Source: Planctomycetaceae bacterium (GTDB lineage: Bacteria; Planctomycetota; Planctomycetia; Planctomycetales; Planctomycetaceae). From it: a stretch of 64,000 nucleotides of DNA. The DNA lies in the NCBI GenBank assembly GCA_041398825.1, contig JAWKTX010000005.1, forward strand, positions 369,870-433,869, read 5' to 3'. The position numbers were made by a program, and so were the translations under genes. This document shows positions 27,950 through 36,580 of this stretch, piece by piece. How positions within the stretch are numbered: position 1 is the first letter of the stretch; each line of letters starts with the position of its first letter. The notes under the pieces were generated by a model. The model had not been told where the DNA came from, searched no databases, and was given only the letters and a program-made list of their open reading frames with translations.

Positions 27950-29710
27950 GTGAACCTCCGATTTCTGGTCCTTAGTTTTTTGTTCATTCTGGTATCGGTC
28001 CCTCCTGATGTAAGGGCCGATGAAGCGGATTCGCCCGTTGATCGCTCCAGTGATCTGAAACTGGTGAGCGATGAGTTCGGCCTCGCGGACGGACCAGCAT
28101 GGGATGGACGATCCGCACTTTATATCCCGGATGTCAAGGGACAGTTGATCCGCAGATACATCCCGGCTCAGTCGACCTGGTCGACGGTCGTCGAAGGAGA
28201 AAATCGATTCAGTGCAGCATTTTTCAGCCATGACAAACTGTTTGTCAGCAATAATTCGCAGGCGAAGATTGAATCGTTTGTGGCTGGCCGACTCAGTCAG
28301 CCAGCAATTGTGGTTGCGAACTGCGACGACGCAGATCCGCCGAAACGTCGGCCGAATGACCTGGTCGTCGATCATGACGGTGGTATTTATTACACGCTGA
28401 CCGGGCAAAATGAAGTGATCTATGTCAGTCCGGGTGGCGAACAATCGGTTGCAACAACAGAGGTTATTTCACCCAATGGCATTACGATGTCTCCGGACCA
28501 CCGGACGTTGTATGTCGCCGCCTACAAGCCAAAAACCATCATCGCGCTGGATTTGGCTTCACCCGGCAAAGCGATCCATGCGAGGCAGTTTGCGGCGATG
28601 GATGATGGCGATGCGCTGGGAGCCGATGGCATGACCATCGACCGCGCTGGCAATGTCTACTGTGCGGGTGCCAATCACGTCTGGATCTGGAGTCCCGAAG
28701 GCCGACTGCTTGATCGTATTGCGTGCCCAACACGGCCAATCAATTGTACGTTTGGCGGTAGTGACATGAGGACACTCTACATCACCGGATTCGGTGGTCT
28801 GTATGAACAGCGCATGAAAGTCTCCGGACGGCCGCCGGAACCGACTCATGCAGCATTCGACGAAACAATCCGTCAGTGGAGATCCAGTACCCCTGACACG
28901 GCCATCCCGGCTGGTATCAAAGCGCATCTCGACGTGCCCTATGCCAGGTTTGGTCAACGTAAGGTTCTGGCAGACATTTTTGTGCCGTCAGGCGACGGTT
29001 TGTTCCCTGCCGTCATTGTGGTTCACGGAGGTGGCTGGCTGAACGGCGACAAAACGAAATTTCGCGCGCTGGCAATTGAGCTGGCAAATCGAGGATACGT
29101 GAGCGCTGCAATTGAATATCGACTGGGGGACGAAGCTGCCTTTCCTGCCGGAATTCATGACTGCAACGCAGCCACACGATTCTTGCGGGCAAATGCCGAT
29201 GCCTACAGGATTCATCCTGACAAAATCGGCGCTGTCGGAGGTTCGGCGGGTGGCCACCTGGTTGGATTGATGGCGACAGGCTGGAAGGAGAAGTCACTTC
29301 AGGGCGACGGCGGATACGCGGATCGTTCCTCACGCCTGCAGGCAGCCATCGTGATGGCTGGTCCGATGCAGATCGCGAGCGGCAGCGTCGCGGAACGATC
29401 CAAAACGGCCAGAAAAAACTCGAATGCCGTCCGATGGCTTCGCGGCGACGTTGACGAAAAGGCAGGTCTGTACAAATTGTGCGATGCCTACGAGAAGATT
29501 TCCGCGGACACGCCGCCCGTCTTGTTTATGCATGGCGAACATGACAAGCCAGAATCGTGCCAGCCCTCGATGGATAAGCTGAGCGAAGCTGGCGTTATAA
29601 CGGGACTGAGAGTCTATAAAGACGGCAAGCACGGTTGCTGGAATCAACTGCCCTGGTTCAACGATATGGTCGCAGATATGGACACGTTTTTTGCAAAGCA
29701 CCTGAAGTGA
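27950..29710 (+). CDS. Secreted SMP-30/gluconolactonase-alpha/beta hydrolase fusion
   Basis: 586 residues from the GTG at 27950, beginning with a signal peptide (FLVLSFLFILVSVPPDVRA). The first domain (residues about 30-300) is SMP-30/gluconolactonase-like: GLADGPAWDGRSALYIPD, RPNDLVVDHDGGIYYT, SPNGITMSPDHRTLYVA, GADGMTIDRAGNVYC. The second (about 320-586) is an esterase/lipase of the alpha/beta fold with oxyanion HGGGWLNGD, nucleophile GGSAGG, and late Asp/His in HGEHDKPE and KHGCWN. Such fusions may hydrolyse a lactone and an ester of the same sugar. Compare 9954-12578, where the order is esterases then SMP-30. No partner operon is visible. Confidence 0.9.
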   Translation: MNLRFLVLSFLFILVSVPPDVRADEADSPVDRSSDLKLVSDEFGLADGPAWDGRSALYIPDVKGQLIRRYIPAQSTWSTVVEGENRFSAAFFSHDKLFVSNNSQAKIESFVAGRLSQPAIVVANCDDADPPKRRPNDLVVDHDGGIYYTLTGQNEVIYVSPGGEQSVATTEVISPNGITMSPDHRTLYVAAYKPKTIIALDLASPGKAIHARQFAAMDDGDALGADGMTIDRAGNVYCAGANHVWIWSPEGRLLDRIACPTRPINCTFGGSDMRTLYITGFGGLYEQRMKVSGRPPEPTHAAFDETIRQWRSSTPDTAIPAGIKAHLDVPYARFGQRKVLADIFVPSGDGLFPAVIVVHGGGWLNGDKTKFRALAIELANRGYVSAAIEYRLGDEAAFPAGIHDCNAATRFLRANADAYRIHPDKIGAVGGSAGGHLVGLMATGWKEKSLQGDGGYADRSSRLQAAIVMAGPMQIASGSVAERSKTARKNSNAVRWLRGDVDEKAGLYKLCDAYEKISADTPPVLFMHGEHDKPESCQPSMDKLSEAGVITGLRVYKDGKHGCWNQLPWFNDMVADMDTFFAKHLK

Positions 29711-29745
29711 AACCGCTCGTCAGCGTACGACTGCAAAGGCAAATC

Positions 29746-30792
29746 TCACAGCGCAGACCTCAGTTGTACGGTCACGAAGCGGTGATCCGATCCAACATCT
29801 GCTCCGACGCTGCAGCTGTCGCTCGACAGATTGTCCGTCGAAAGCACGTGATCAATGACCAGCCCAAATGCGAATGCTGGAAACCGGTACCACGTTGGAC
29901 GAATTCCTGGTCCACTTGTATGTCGCCGAAGTTCTGAGTTGCCTGCAAAATCCTGGAAGATGGGCGACCAGGGAGTGATATTCAAATCTCCCATCACGAC
30001 AACATGTGATGTCGGATCGTCGGACCTTAATCGTTTCACTTCGTCGCTCAGCATTTGCAGGTGCTGATTACGATGAGCGAATTGCTGCCTGCCGACTGGC
30101 GGCAATGTATGGGTTGCGAAGATGTGCCATGTTTGACCGCTGTGATTAATGGTTGCGACAACCGACTTCAGATCATTGTCGTTGAAATGGGTTAGTGCTG
30201 CATTGGTCCAGGGGATTCTGGAATACAGTGCAATTCCAAAGTTGCCCGAATCCTGCACGTAGAATACCGAGTGGGGATATTGGCGTGAAAAATCTGCCGA
30301 CAGAAAGTCTCGAAGCGCGGTACTGATTTCAATGATGGCGACAACGTCCGCATCCGAAGCCAGCAACTCGTTTGCAATATCAGCGTAGCGTCGATTGGAG
30401 GTAAGAACATTTGCAGTTGTCACTCGCAGAGTACCAGCATCCGTTTGTGAGATTCCTGAGCGAGCGGCAACCGCGTCGCTCCGGCAATACCGATAGTCTG
30501 CCACGTACGCTGGTGCGTGAAACAGTAAACCGGCCCCAATCAGGACGACCAGTTTCCAGCTTTGGAAACCCGTGTGAACGGCAATGCAGACCAGCAATCC
30601 GAGCACTTGTTGAATCCGCAGGTTGGCCAGCAGATCGGCGATCCAGAAATTTCGGGCGACCGTTGACAGCAGCGTAGTCGCCAAAAGAATGAGGGTTGCG
30701 GCCAGAAAAAGATTCTGAAACCATCTGCCGAGTGCCCGTCGGATAGATGCCATCCGAGACGTTTCGGCGGGTGCCGATTCAGTCGCTGCCAT
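29746..30792 (-). CDS. Membrane-anchored endonuclease/exonuclease/phosphatase family protein
   Basis: 348 residues. Three hydrophobic segments lie in the first 100 residues (LFLAATLILLATTLLSTV, LGLLVCIAVHTGF, LVVLIGAGLLFHA). The catalytic domain from about residue 120 has the family motifs RVTTANVL, ADVVAIIEIS, VVMGDLNITPWSP, IDHVLS and the end SDHRFV, with the Asp/His/Asn metal and nucleophile residues in place. The family includes DNases, phosphodiesterases and sphingomyelinase-like enzymes; membrane-anchored versions of this type in bacteria are of unknown substrate. It is convergent with the hydrolase at 27950. Confidence 0.9.
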   Translation of the reverse strand: MAATESAPAETSRMASIRRALGRWFQNLFLAATLILLATTLLSTVARNFWIADLLANLRIQQVLGLLVCIAVHTGFQSWKLVVLIGAGLLFHAPAYVADYRYCRSDAVAARSGISQTDAGTLRVTTANVLTSNRRYADIANELLASDADVVAIIEISTALRDFLSADFSRQYPHSVFYVQDSGNFGIALYSRIPWTNAALTHFNDNDLKSVVATINHSGQTWHIFATHTLPPVGRQQFAHRNQHLQMLSDEVKRLRSDDPTSHVVVMGDLNITPWSPIFQDFAGNSELRRHTSGPGIRPTWYRFPAFAFGLVIDHVLSTDNLSSDSCSVGADVGSDHRFVTVQLRSAL

Positions 30793-31162
30793 TGAGTCGT
30801 GCTGCCAGATTTCTACAACGGGACATCCCGTGAAGGCGTGCGGAATTTATTGCTGACAGGATCAAGCATACATCCTGATCTGGTCAGCGAGAAAGCAATC
30901 AATGGCTTCTCATCCGTGATTCTCGACACTCCCGGCCGAATTTGTGGAGGTGTGTGTTCCGGGCATTCCAGACTTGCATCTTCCCGAAGGCATTTCGATC
31001 GCATGCGAACCTGCTTCCCGGGTGGTGCGAGACGGATGGCATCAAATCAAGGTCTTGGATGTTCCTGATATTCCCGGGGCGGATCACCCGTCGTCGCGAG
31101 GTGAATCGCCAAGCGATCTGCAACGTGCCGGACAGATTCCTGCCCTGATGGAACCACTACCA
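30793..31162 (+). pseudogene. Possible frameshifted coding remnant
   Basis: Two consecutive frames look weakly coding: frame starting at GTG 30799 (product beginning VLPDFYNGTSREGVRN..., usable to about 30935), then a +1 shift to the frame reading EFVEVCVPGIPDLHLPEG from about 30930 to the end of the region. Joining them at about 30932 would give one protein of about 120 residues. No family was recognised. It could also be chance; the region runs into the end of the Gfo/Idh gene on the other strand. Confidence is low. Confidence 0.2.
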
Positions 31163-32194
31163 CTAAATGAAATTCGACAGTTCGATAATCTTTCCGGTGC
31201 GAATCGATTCCTCTGCTGCGAGGCAAATGGCGACATTCAGTCGAGCGGATTCGCCGCTGTTCAAAGGCTTTGTGCCGGACCGGCAGCAATCGATAAAATG
31301 AATCAGTTCGGCTTTGATGCCACGGTCGACTCGCCCCGATGCATCTCGAAACCCCGCTTCATCGTCCGAATCCGGCACCTGTTCTTCGAGGTGTGTTCGC
31401 GGTTCGAAGCGGTGATAGGATAGGTGAATCGCCTGATTGCGAGTGTCGATACGTCCATTTGTTCCCACGACTCCGATTTCGCAATCTCCGCCAACAGGTG
31501 CAAACAAACAGATCTCCAGCACAGCGCGGCGACCACCTTCGTACTCCACCAACACCTGAGCATTGTCGAGCAATTCGCGATCGGTGAGCACATCGCGTCC
31601 GCCGAATGCTGACACTCGCAGCGGCTTTGTGCCGAACATCCAGTTGAAAATGTCGAAGTGATGGCAGTTTTTTTCGAGGAAAAGCCCGCCTGTGACCTTC
31701 TCGCTGGATCGCCATCCAGGTCGCATTGGTCCTCGATACTCCCGACACCACATGATGCGGGGTTCGCCAATGTCACCCGTGTCGATCATGGATTTCATGC
31801 GCTGATAAAGCTGCTGATGTCGAAGTTCATGTCCGACCTGGAGAACCTTCCCCGCTGCCTGAGCGGCAGCGATGATCTGGTCACATTGCTCAATTGTCAG
31901 GCCCAGTGGTTTTTCGCAGAGCACATGCAAACCCGCTTCAAATGCCGCCATCGCCGCGTCGTAGTGCTGATCATTTGTCAGCGCAATGATGACCGCATCC
32001 AGCTCGGGTACCTGAAGAACATCACGCCAGTCTTCAAACGTTTGCAGATGATTGCCAACCAGTGATTTGGCAGCGTCGCGACTTTGCTGGCTTCGGCTGC
32101 TGGCAGCGACAACGTGAACATCGGGCAGCAGCAACAGGTTCTTCAGATGCGCTTCACGGCCAAACCAGCCCGCGCCAAGCAATGCGATGTTCAT
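31163..32194 (-). CDS. Gfo/Idh/MocA family oxidoreductase
   Basis: 343 residues. The N-terminal Rossmann fold has the nucleotide-binding loop ALLGAGWFGREAHL, then VVAASSRS, and the family hallmark EKPLGLTIEQ. The C-terminal alpha/beta domain has GGLFLEKNCHHFDIFNWMFG, the HHFD triad region. Members oxidise or reduce hydroxyl groups of sugars, inositols or bile pigments with NAD(P). Planctomycetes carry many such genes, often near DUF1501 genes; here the DUF1501 gene starts the same-strand pair (gap about 144 bases). Confidence 0.92.
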   Translation of the reverse strand: MNIALLGAGWFGREAHLKNLLLLPDVHVVAASSRSQQSRDAAKSLVGNHLQTFEDWRDVLQVPELDAVIIALTNDQHYDAAMAAFEAGLHVLCEKPLGLTIEQCDQIIAAAQAAGKVLQVGHELRHQQLYQRMKSMIDTGDIGEPRIMWCREYRGPMRPGWRSSEKVTGGLFLEKNCHHFDIFNWMFGTKPLRVSAFGGRDVLTDRELLDNAQVLVEYEGGRRAVLEICLFAPVGGDCEIGVVGTNGRIDTRNQAIHLSYHRFEPRTHLEEQVPDSDDEAGFRDASGRVDRGIKAELIHFIDCCRSGTKPLNSGESARLNVAICLAAEESIRTGKIIELSNFI

Positions 32195-32338
32195 GGAAAT
32201 TTGAAATCGGGAAACGAGGAATTCAGAAGCAGGTGAGACCGGATTGTACTCCGTTCGCCATCATTTATCCTCTGGTTCGCAGTCATCCCGCTGCAATTCG
32301 GCCGAGTCGAGGTCGTGGAGATGCATCTTGTAATGCAT

Positions 32339-33820
32339 TCAGGCGATGACATTACCGACAACTTCGCCGTGGACATCGGTGAGTCGGTAGTCACGACCGC
32401 TGTGGCGATATGTCAGGCGTTTATGGTCGAGTCCCATCAGGTGCAGAATCGTCGCATGAAAGTCATGCACATGCACGGGGTTCAATTCGGCTCGCATCCC
32501 ATAGTCGTCTGTGGCTCCGTAGACGATTCCGCCTTTCGTGCCTCCACCCGCAAGCCAGGAGCTGAATGCCCAGTTGTGGTGTTCTCGACCCTTCGCGTCC
32601 GCCGAATTGTTAAATGGCGTGCGTCCGAATTCAGTTGTCCAGACAACCAGTGTGTCGTTCAGGAGTCCTCTCTGTTTCAGATCACGAATCAACGCGGCAA
32701 TCGGTTGATCGACATTCTTAGCGAGTCGCTGGTGGTCCATCATGTCGCCATGTGAATCCCAGTTGCCGGAGGAACCCGTATCAATGAGTTCGACAAAACG
32801 AACGCCTTTTTCCACCAGTCGACGGGCCATCAGACATTGCCATGCGAAGCCGGTGGTTGCTCCTGGTTCCAGACCATACAAGGCAAATGTTTCAGCTGTT
32901 TCTCCCGCAAGGTCGAATACTTCGGGGACAGCCGTTTGCATCCCAAAAGCTGTTTCGAACGAGCGCATGCGGGCTTCCAGCAGCGGATCACGACCTGCTT
33001 CGGCCAGATGTTGTTCATTGAGCTGTCGGAGGATCCGCAGCTCCATCAGCTGTTGTTCTGTGTTGACCAGTGGCTTGAGATTTGCGACCGGTTCTGCCCC
33101 CGGCACCACCAGCGTCCCCTGATGAACACCCGGCAGAAAGTCGCTGGCATAGACCTGCGATCCGGCATACGTCTGTGCCGGCGCGATGGTAATGAAAGAA
33201 GGCAGATTCTGATTGAATGTGCCCAGTCCGTAGCTGACCCAGGCTCCGATGCTTGGCCTTGAGAATGCGAACGAACCCGTATGCATACCCAGCGTTGCGT
33301 TATAGTGATTGGAATGACTGGTGTGCATCGAACGAATCAGGGCAATGTCGTCGACGCATTCTCCAACGTGTGGAAACAACGTGCTGACTTCTGTGCCACA
33401 TTGACCATGTGGATGGAAGTCCCACTGAGGACGTTTGAGAAAAATTCGTTCGTAGCCCGGACGATCTTTGATTTCAGGATGGTCCAGCTTGACCTCGCGA
33501 CCAACATCGGAAACAAGTTTTGGTTTCGGATCAAACGTATCAACGTGTGAGACACCGCCCGTCATGAACAAGAAAATGACATTTTTTGCCCGGGGGACAA
33601 AGTGTGTCTTCTTCGGAGCCAGTGGGTCACTCGATGTCTCTGCAGACGATTCTTCAGCCAGCAACTGGTGCAGAACCCCAGGCATTAACAGGGAACCAGC
33701 TACCATCGAATTCACGATGGTGCGACGGCGATGTGGAAGTGTTCCGGCAGGCAAACTTGGCACGATATCTGGTCCCCGGGAGGCGGGCGATTGGTGTTTC
33801 CAGGATCCGGATCCTAACAC
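32339..33820 (-). CDS. DUF1501 protein (sulfatase-like fold)
   Basis: 493 residues from GTG 33820. The N-terminus has a basic, Arg-rich stretch before a hydrophobic segment (HRRRTIVNSMVAGSLLMPG), which resembles a twin-arginine or Sec signal. The DUF1501 core follows: KNVIFLFMTGGVSHVDTFDPKP, SHSNHYNATLGMHTG, VRFVELIDTGSSGNWDSHGD, TLVVWTTEFGRTPF and HHNWAFSSWLAGGGTKGG. This alkaline-phosphatase-superfamily protein is typical of planctomycetes and usually sits beside a DUF1549/DUF1553 (cytochrome-like) gene; none is found next to it here. Substrate unknown. The next gene downstream is the Gfo/Idh oxidoreductase. Confidence 0.9.
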   Translation of the reverse strand: MLGSGSWKHQSPASRGPDIVPSLPAGTLPHRRRTIVNSMVAGSLLMPGVLHQLLAEESSAETSSDPLAPKKTHFVPRAKNVIFLFMTGGVSHVDTFDPKPKLVSDVGREVKLDHPEIKDRPGYERIFLKRPQWDFHPHGQCGTEVSTLFPHVGECVDDIALIRSMHTSHSNHYNATLGMHTGSFAFSRPSIGAWVSYGLGTFNQNLPSFITIAPAQTYAGSQVYASDFLPGVHQGTLVVPGAEPVANLKPLVNTEQQLMELRILRQLNEQHLAEAGRDPLLEARMRSFETAFGMQTAVPEVFDLAGETAETFALYGLEPGATTGFAWQCLMARRLVEKGVRFVELIDTGSSGNWDSHGDMMDHQRLAKNVDQPIAALIRDLKQRGLLNDTLVVWTTEFGRTPFNNSADAKGREHHNWAFSSWLAGGGTKGGIVYGATDDYGMRAELNPVHVHDFHATILHLMGLDHKRLTYRHSGRDYRLTDVHGEVVGNVIA

Positions 33821-34029
33821 AGTCCATCACAGGATTCGAATTCCAATCAAAGGAAGGGCAACCACTGATCTGGTGAACCGTGGTCATTCATTGGTGTCGA
33901 GGTCCGTATGATGCTCGCATGGCCGATTCCCGGGGAGCGTCGTTCTTGCTGGCGATGGGTGTCGTCCTTAGACTCCGTCATCATCCCCTGTACAAGACCA
34001 CCGATGGCGAAAGAACAAGAGTGCCCGAT

Positions 34030-34629
34030 ATGTCAGGAACCACCCCTCCGGATTCAACCACCTCGGAACAAAATTCGCCAAAGGTTGTCGCGTCTCATCC
34101 TGAAACGGCCAATCTGATCGAAGGTTATCACGTTATTGCCGAATGGATTCGGTTTGCCGATGCAAAAGCGGCTGTCGTACTGACAGTTGGTGGAGCTGTT
34201 GCCGGTCTGGTGATACCGACTCTGAAGGGATATCTCAGCGACCAGACTGCGACCCACCCAACGGTCTGGTGGACCACATTTGTCACGGTACTCTTTTCGG
34301 CATGGCTGCTTCTGCTGTTGTTGTCGGGGATTTGGGCGTTTCTGTGCATTCTGCCCTTTCGACGCAAAGGCAGGCACCCGGCCCTGGGACACAGTTCGCA
34401 CTTTCATCCCGCTGCCATCAGCATGGCTTTTCGTCTGGAAGATGTGGACAAGTTCATTGCGGAATGTGAATCGATGGGAGACGTCGGTCTTCGAAAGGAG
34501 GTCGCCGCCTGCCTGTTGATAGATTCTCATATCTCCGGCGCAAAATACCGTTATGTGACCACATCGATTCGCCTCATGGGCATCAGCAGTATCATTGCAC
34601 TTGTGTATCTTGTTGCCATCCAGTTCTGA
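34030..34629 (+). CDS. Putative Pycsar effector-type membrane protein (PycTM/DUF5706-like)
   Basis: 199 residues from the ATG at 34030 (the frame opens at 33880; GTG 34021 is also possible). The motif EWIRFADAKAAVVLTVGG at residues 38-55 is the mark of the PycTM/DUF5706 family, followed by a helix, a second transmembrane segment (residues about 84-108, SAWLLLLLLSGIWAF), a cytoplasmic region with the sequence FHPAAISMAF, and a C-terminal helix (SIRLMGISSIIALVYLVAIQF). PycTM proteins act in Pycsar defence by responding to cCMP or cUMP and disrupting the membrane. No uridylate/cytidylate cyclase gene was seen nearby, so a defence role is only an inference. The next gene starts 26 bases on. Confidence 0.6.
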   Translation: MSGTTPPDSTTSEQNSPKVVASHPETANLIEGYHVIAEWIRFADAKAAVVLTVGGAVAGLVIPTLKGYLSDQTATHPTVWWTTFVTVLFSAWLLLLLLSGIWAFLCILPFRRKGRHPALGHSSHFHPAAISMAFRLEDVDKFIAECESMGDVGLRKEVAACLLIDSHISGAKYRYVTTSIRLMGISSIIALVYLVAIQF

Positions 34630-34655
34630 ATGGACAGTTCCAGGAAGGTCATGCA

Positions 34656-34949
34656 GTGTTCGGCGATCTCCAGAATTCACGACTGATTGTCACAAAGGGC
34701 CTGCTGTTTCTGCTGGCTGGTATGATGGCTGCCGGATTATTGTTCGCGGACCTTCCGACATTCCGTACAGCAGCTTTGCTGGTATTGTCCATTTGGTGCT
34801 TCTGTCGCTTCTATTACTTTGCGTTTTATGTCATCGAACATTACGTCGACAGCAGCTACAAATTCGCCGGTTTGTGGAGCTTTGCTGTTTACCTGACGCG
34901 TCGGAAAGACGATTCAGTAAGTGAGCGCCATAGGATGTCCGGAGACTGA
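34656..34949 (+). CDS. Small membrane protein downstream of PycTM-like gene
   Basis: 97 residues starting at GTG 34656, preceded by AGGAAGG eight bases before. It has two hydrophobic helices (LLFLLAGMMAAGLLF and AALLVLSIWCFCRFYYFAFYVIEHYV) and a charged C-terminus. It follows the PycTM-like gene by 26 bases, so the two are likely one operon. No family is recognised; it could be a partner or an unrelated small planctomycete membrane protein. Confidence 0.6.
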   Translation: MFGDLQNSRLIVTKGLLFLLAGMMAAGLLFADLPTFRTAALLVLSIWCFCRFYYFAFYVIEHYVDSSYKFAGLWSFAVYLTRRKDDSVSERHRMSGD

Positions 34950-35152
34950 CAAAATGCCGAATGCTCAGGCGAATGGAAAACGGAAGTGCATTGAGTGAGT
35001 TGAGAACGGATTGGCATTGAGCTGAGATGTGACTTCGTTTCACCTGGCCCAATGAAGACCGCTCAACTGGTGCTCGATGTGATGGCGCGAAGACTCGAAC
35101 GCCGCGGCCAGCATCCATGGGGAAACGCCACTTCAGATTTGAGAGGCCGCGT

Positions 35153-36115
35153 CTATGCGTGCAATCTCGGGGCAAGCCAGCTGCGAAGTTTGTCCAGATC
35201 GCCGGCGAAGCCGCGAATACCTTCCGCCAGCTTCTCTGTTGCCATGGCGTCTTCGTTGAGCATCCAGCGGAAAGTACCTTCGTCCATTGAGATCTTTTCG
35301 ATTGGCAGATCGCGGGCTTTTTCTGCGTCGAGTTGTTTGTTAACGCCCGTCGTTGACTCACCAAGCTCCTTCAGCAGCGACGGTGAAATCGTCAGGAGAT
35401 CGCAGCCACACAAAGCGGTGACCTGCGCTGCAGTTCGAAAACTTGCACCCATGACTTCCGTCTTATAGCCATGATGTTTGTAGTAATGAAAAATGCGAGT
35501 TACCGATTCGACGCCGGGATCCTCGTCAATGGGAATATCCGCACCACCCTGTCTGGCCTTGTACCAGTCGAAGATACGACCAACGAATGGACTGATCAGA
35601 GTGACTCCGGCTTCGGCACAGGCAACGGCCTGACCGAAACCAAAAAGCAGAGTCAGGTTGCAGTGGATTCCCTGCTTCTCGAGTTCTCGTGCCGCACAAA
35701 TTCCCTCCCATGTGCTGGCAATTTTTATCAGAACACGATTCGAATCGACTCCGGCCGCTCGGTACAAGTCGATCAGCTCATTTGCTTTTGAGATCGTTCC
35801 AGCTGTATCAAAGCTCAATCGGGCGTCGACTTCTGTCGATACACGGCCCGGAATGATTTGCAGAATACGTCGCCCGAAATTCACAGCCAGTCGATCGATG
35901 ACAGCATCGACTAACTGATCCCCGGATGCTCCTCCGGCCCGCGCACTTGCCAGTGCATCTTCGATGAGGTCCGAATATTCCTTCAGCTGTGCGGCTTTGT
36001 AGAGCAGAGACGGGTTGGTCGTTGCGTCCTGCGGTCGGTGTTCGGCAATGGAGTTAATATCTCCGGTATCGGCGACTACGATTGTGTGTTGCCGAAGTTG
36101 ATCAAGTGAATTCAT
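35153..36115 (-). CDS. tal: Transaldolase
   Basis: 320 residues, of usual length for the TalB type. Start MNSLDQLRQHTIVVADTGD, the family signature DATTNPSLLYKA, the Schiff-base lysine in VLIKIASTWEGI and the segment CNLTLLFGFGQAVACAEAGVTLISPFVGRI-type (short form LISPFVGRI), then SFRTAAQV and LLTISPSLL. It transfers a dihydroxyacetone unit between sedoheptulose 7-phosphate and glyceraldehyde 3-phosphate in the pentose phosphate pathway. Divergent from argD across 465 bases. Confidence 0.95.
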   Translation of the reverse strand: MNSLDQLRQHTIVVADTGDINSIAEHRPQDATTNPSLLYKAAQLKEYSDLIEDALASARAGGASGDQLVDAVIDRLAVNFGRRILQIIPGRVSTEVDARLSFDTAGTISKANELIDLYRAAGVDSNRVLIKIASTWEGICAARELEKQGIHCNLTLLFGFGQAVACAEAGVTLISPFVGRIFDWYKARQGGADIPIDEDPGVESVTRIFHYYKHHGYKTEVMGASFRTAAQVTALCGCDLLTISPSLLKELGESTTGVNKQLDAEKARDLPIEKISMDEGTFRWMLNEDAMATEKLAEGIRGFAGDLDKLRSWLAPRLHA

Positions 36116-36580
36116 GAAACTACAAACCCCTCACGGATTCTCGACTTGCGATGAGCGACCCGGTACAACCATAGCTCAATTGAGCCAACAATTGTCGGCC
36201 AACGTGTGACGAAAACCGTGAACTACGGGATTTCTAAATTCTTTCGTCAATGAGCTTGACCGATCCGAAATACATTGACCGGATCCGAAATGGATGGTTC
36301 TCAGCACGTGGTTCTCCGGGAGGGCTGAGTACACAGTGATCCGGCAGTCCGTCTTCCGCTTCCCGGTCAGGGTGCATTCCGGCCGGATCAGCAAATGAAG
36401 TTTGTGATGGAACCACACGCCGGAAACTGTGTCTGAGGTCTGTTCAGGAATCTCGCAGCCATTTGACTGCGACGTTATGATGAAGGCTCAGCCGGAGAGA
36501 GCGTCTTCTGAAAGTAACTCCGACCACGACTGGCCTATCGAGTCCGTTCACCCAAATCCGTCTCTCGGGAGATAAACTGA
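36116..36580. promoter_or_regulatory. Divergent promoter region of tal and argD, with palindrome and direct repeats
   Basis: 465 bases with no gene. A 12-base perfect palindrome GCTCAATTGAGC lies at 36174-36185, about 60 bases before the tal start. Two near-identical direct repeats, TTGACCGATCCGAAAT (36256-36271) and TTGACCGGATCCGAAAT (36275-36291), sit with a spacing of about 19-20 bases, roughly two helical turns, as expected for a regulator bound on one face. The protein that might bind these sites is unknown. Open frames seen here are not convincing. Confidence 0.4.

Noticed and set aside
35075..35152. TTCGA-containing stretch resembling a tRNA T-arm on the minus strand, downstream of tal
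   Set aside because: The stem has a mismatch, no pairing acceptor stem, D-arm or anticodon arm could be found at the right distance.
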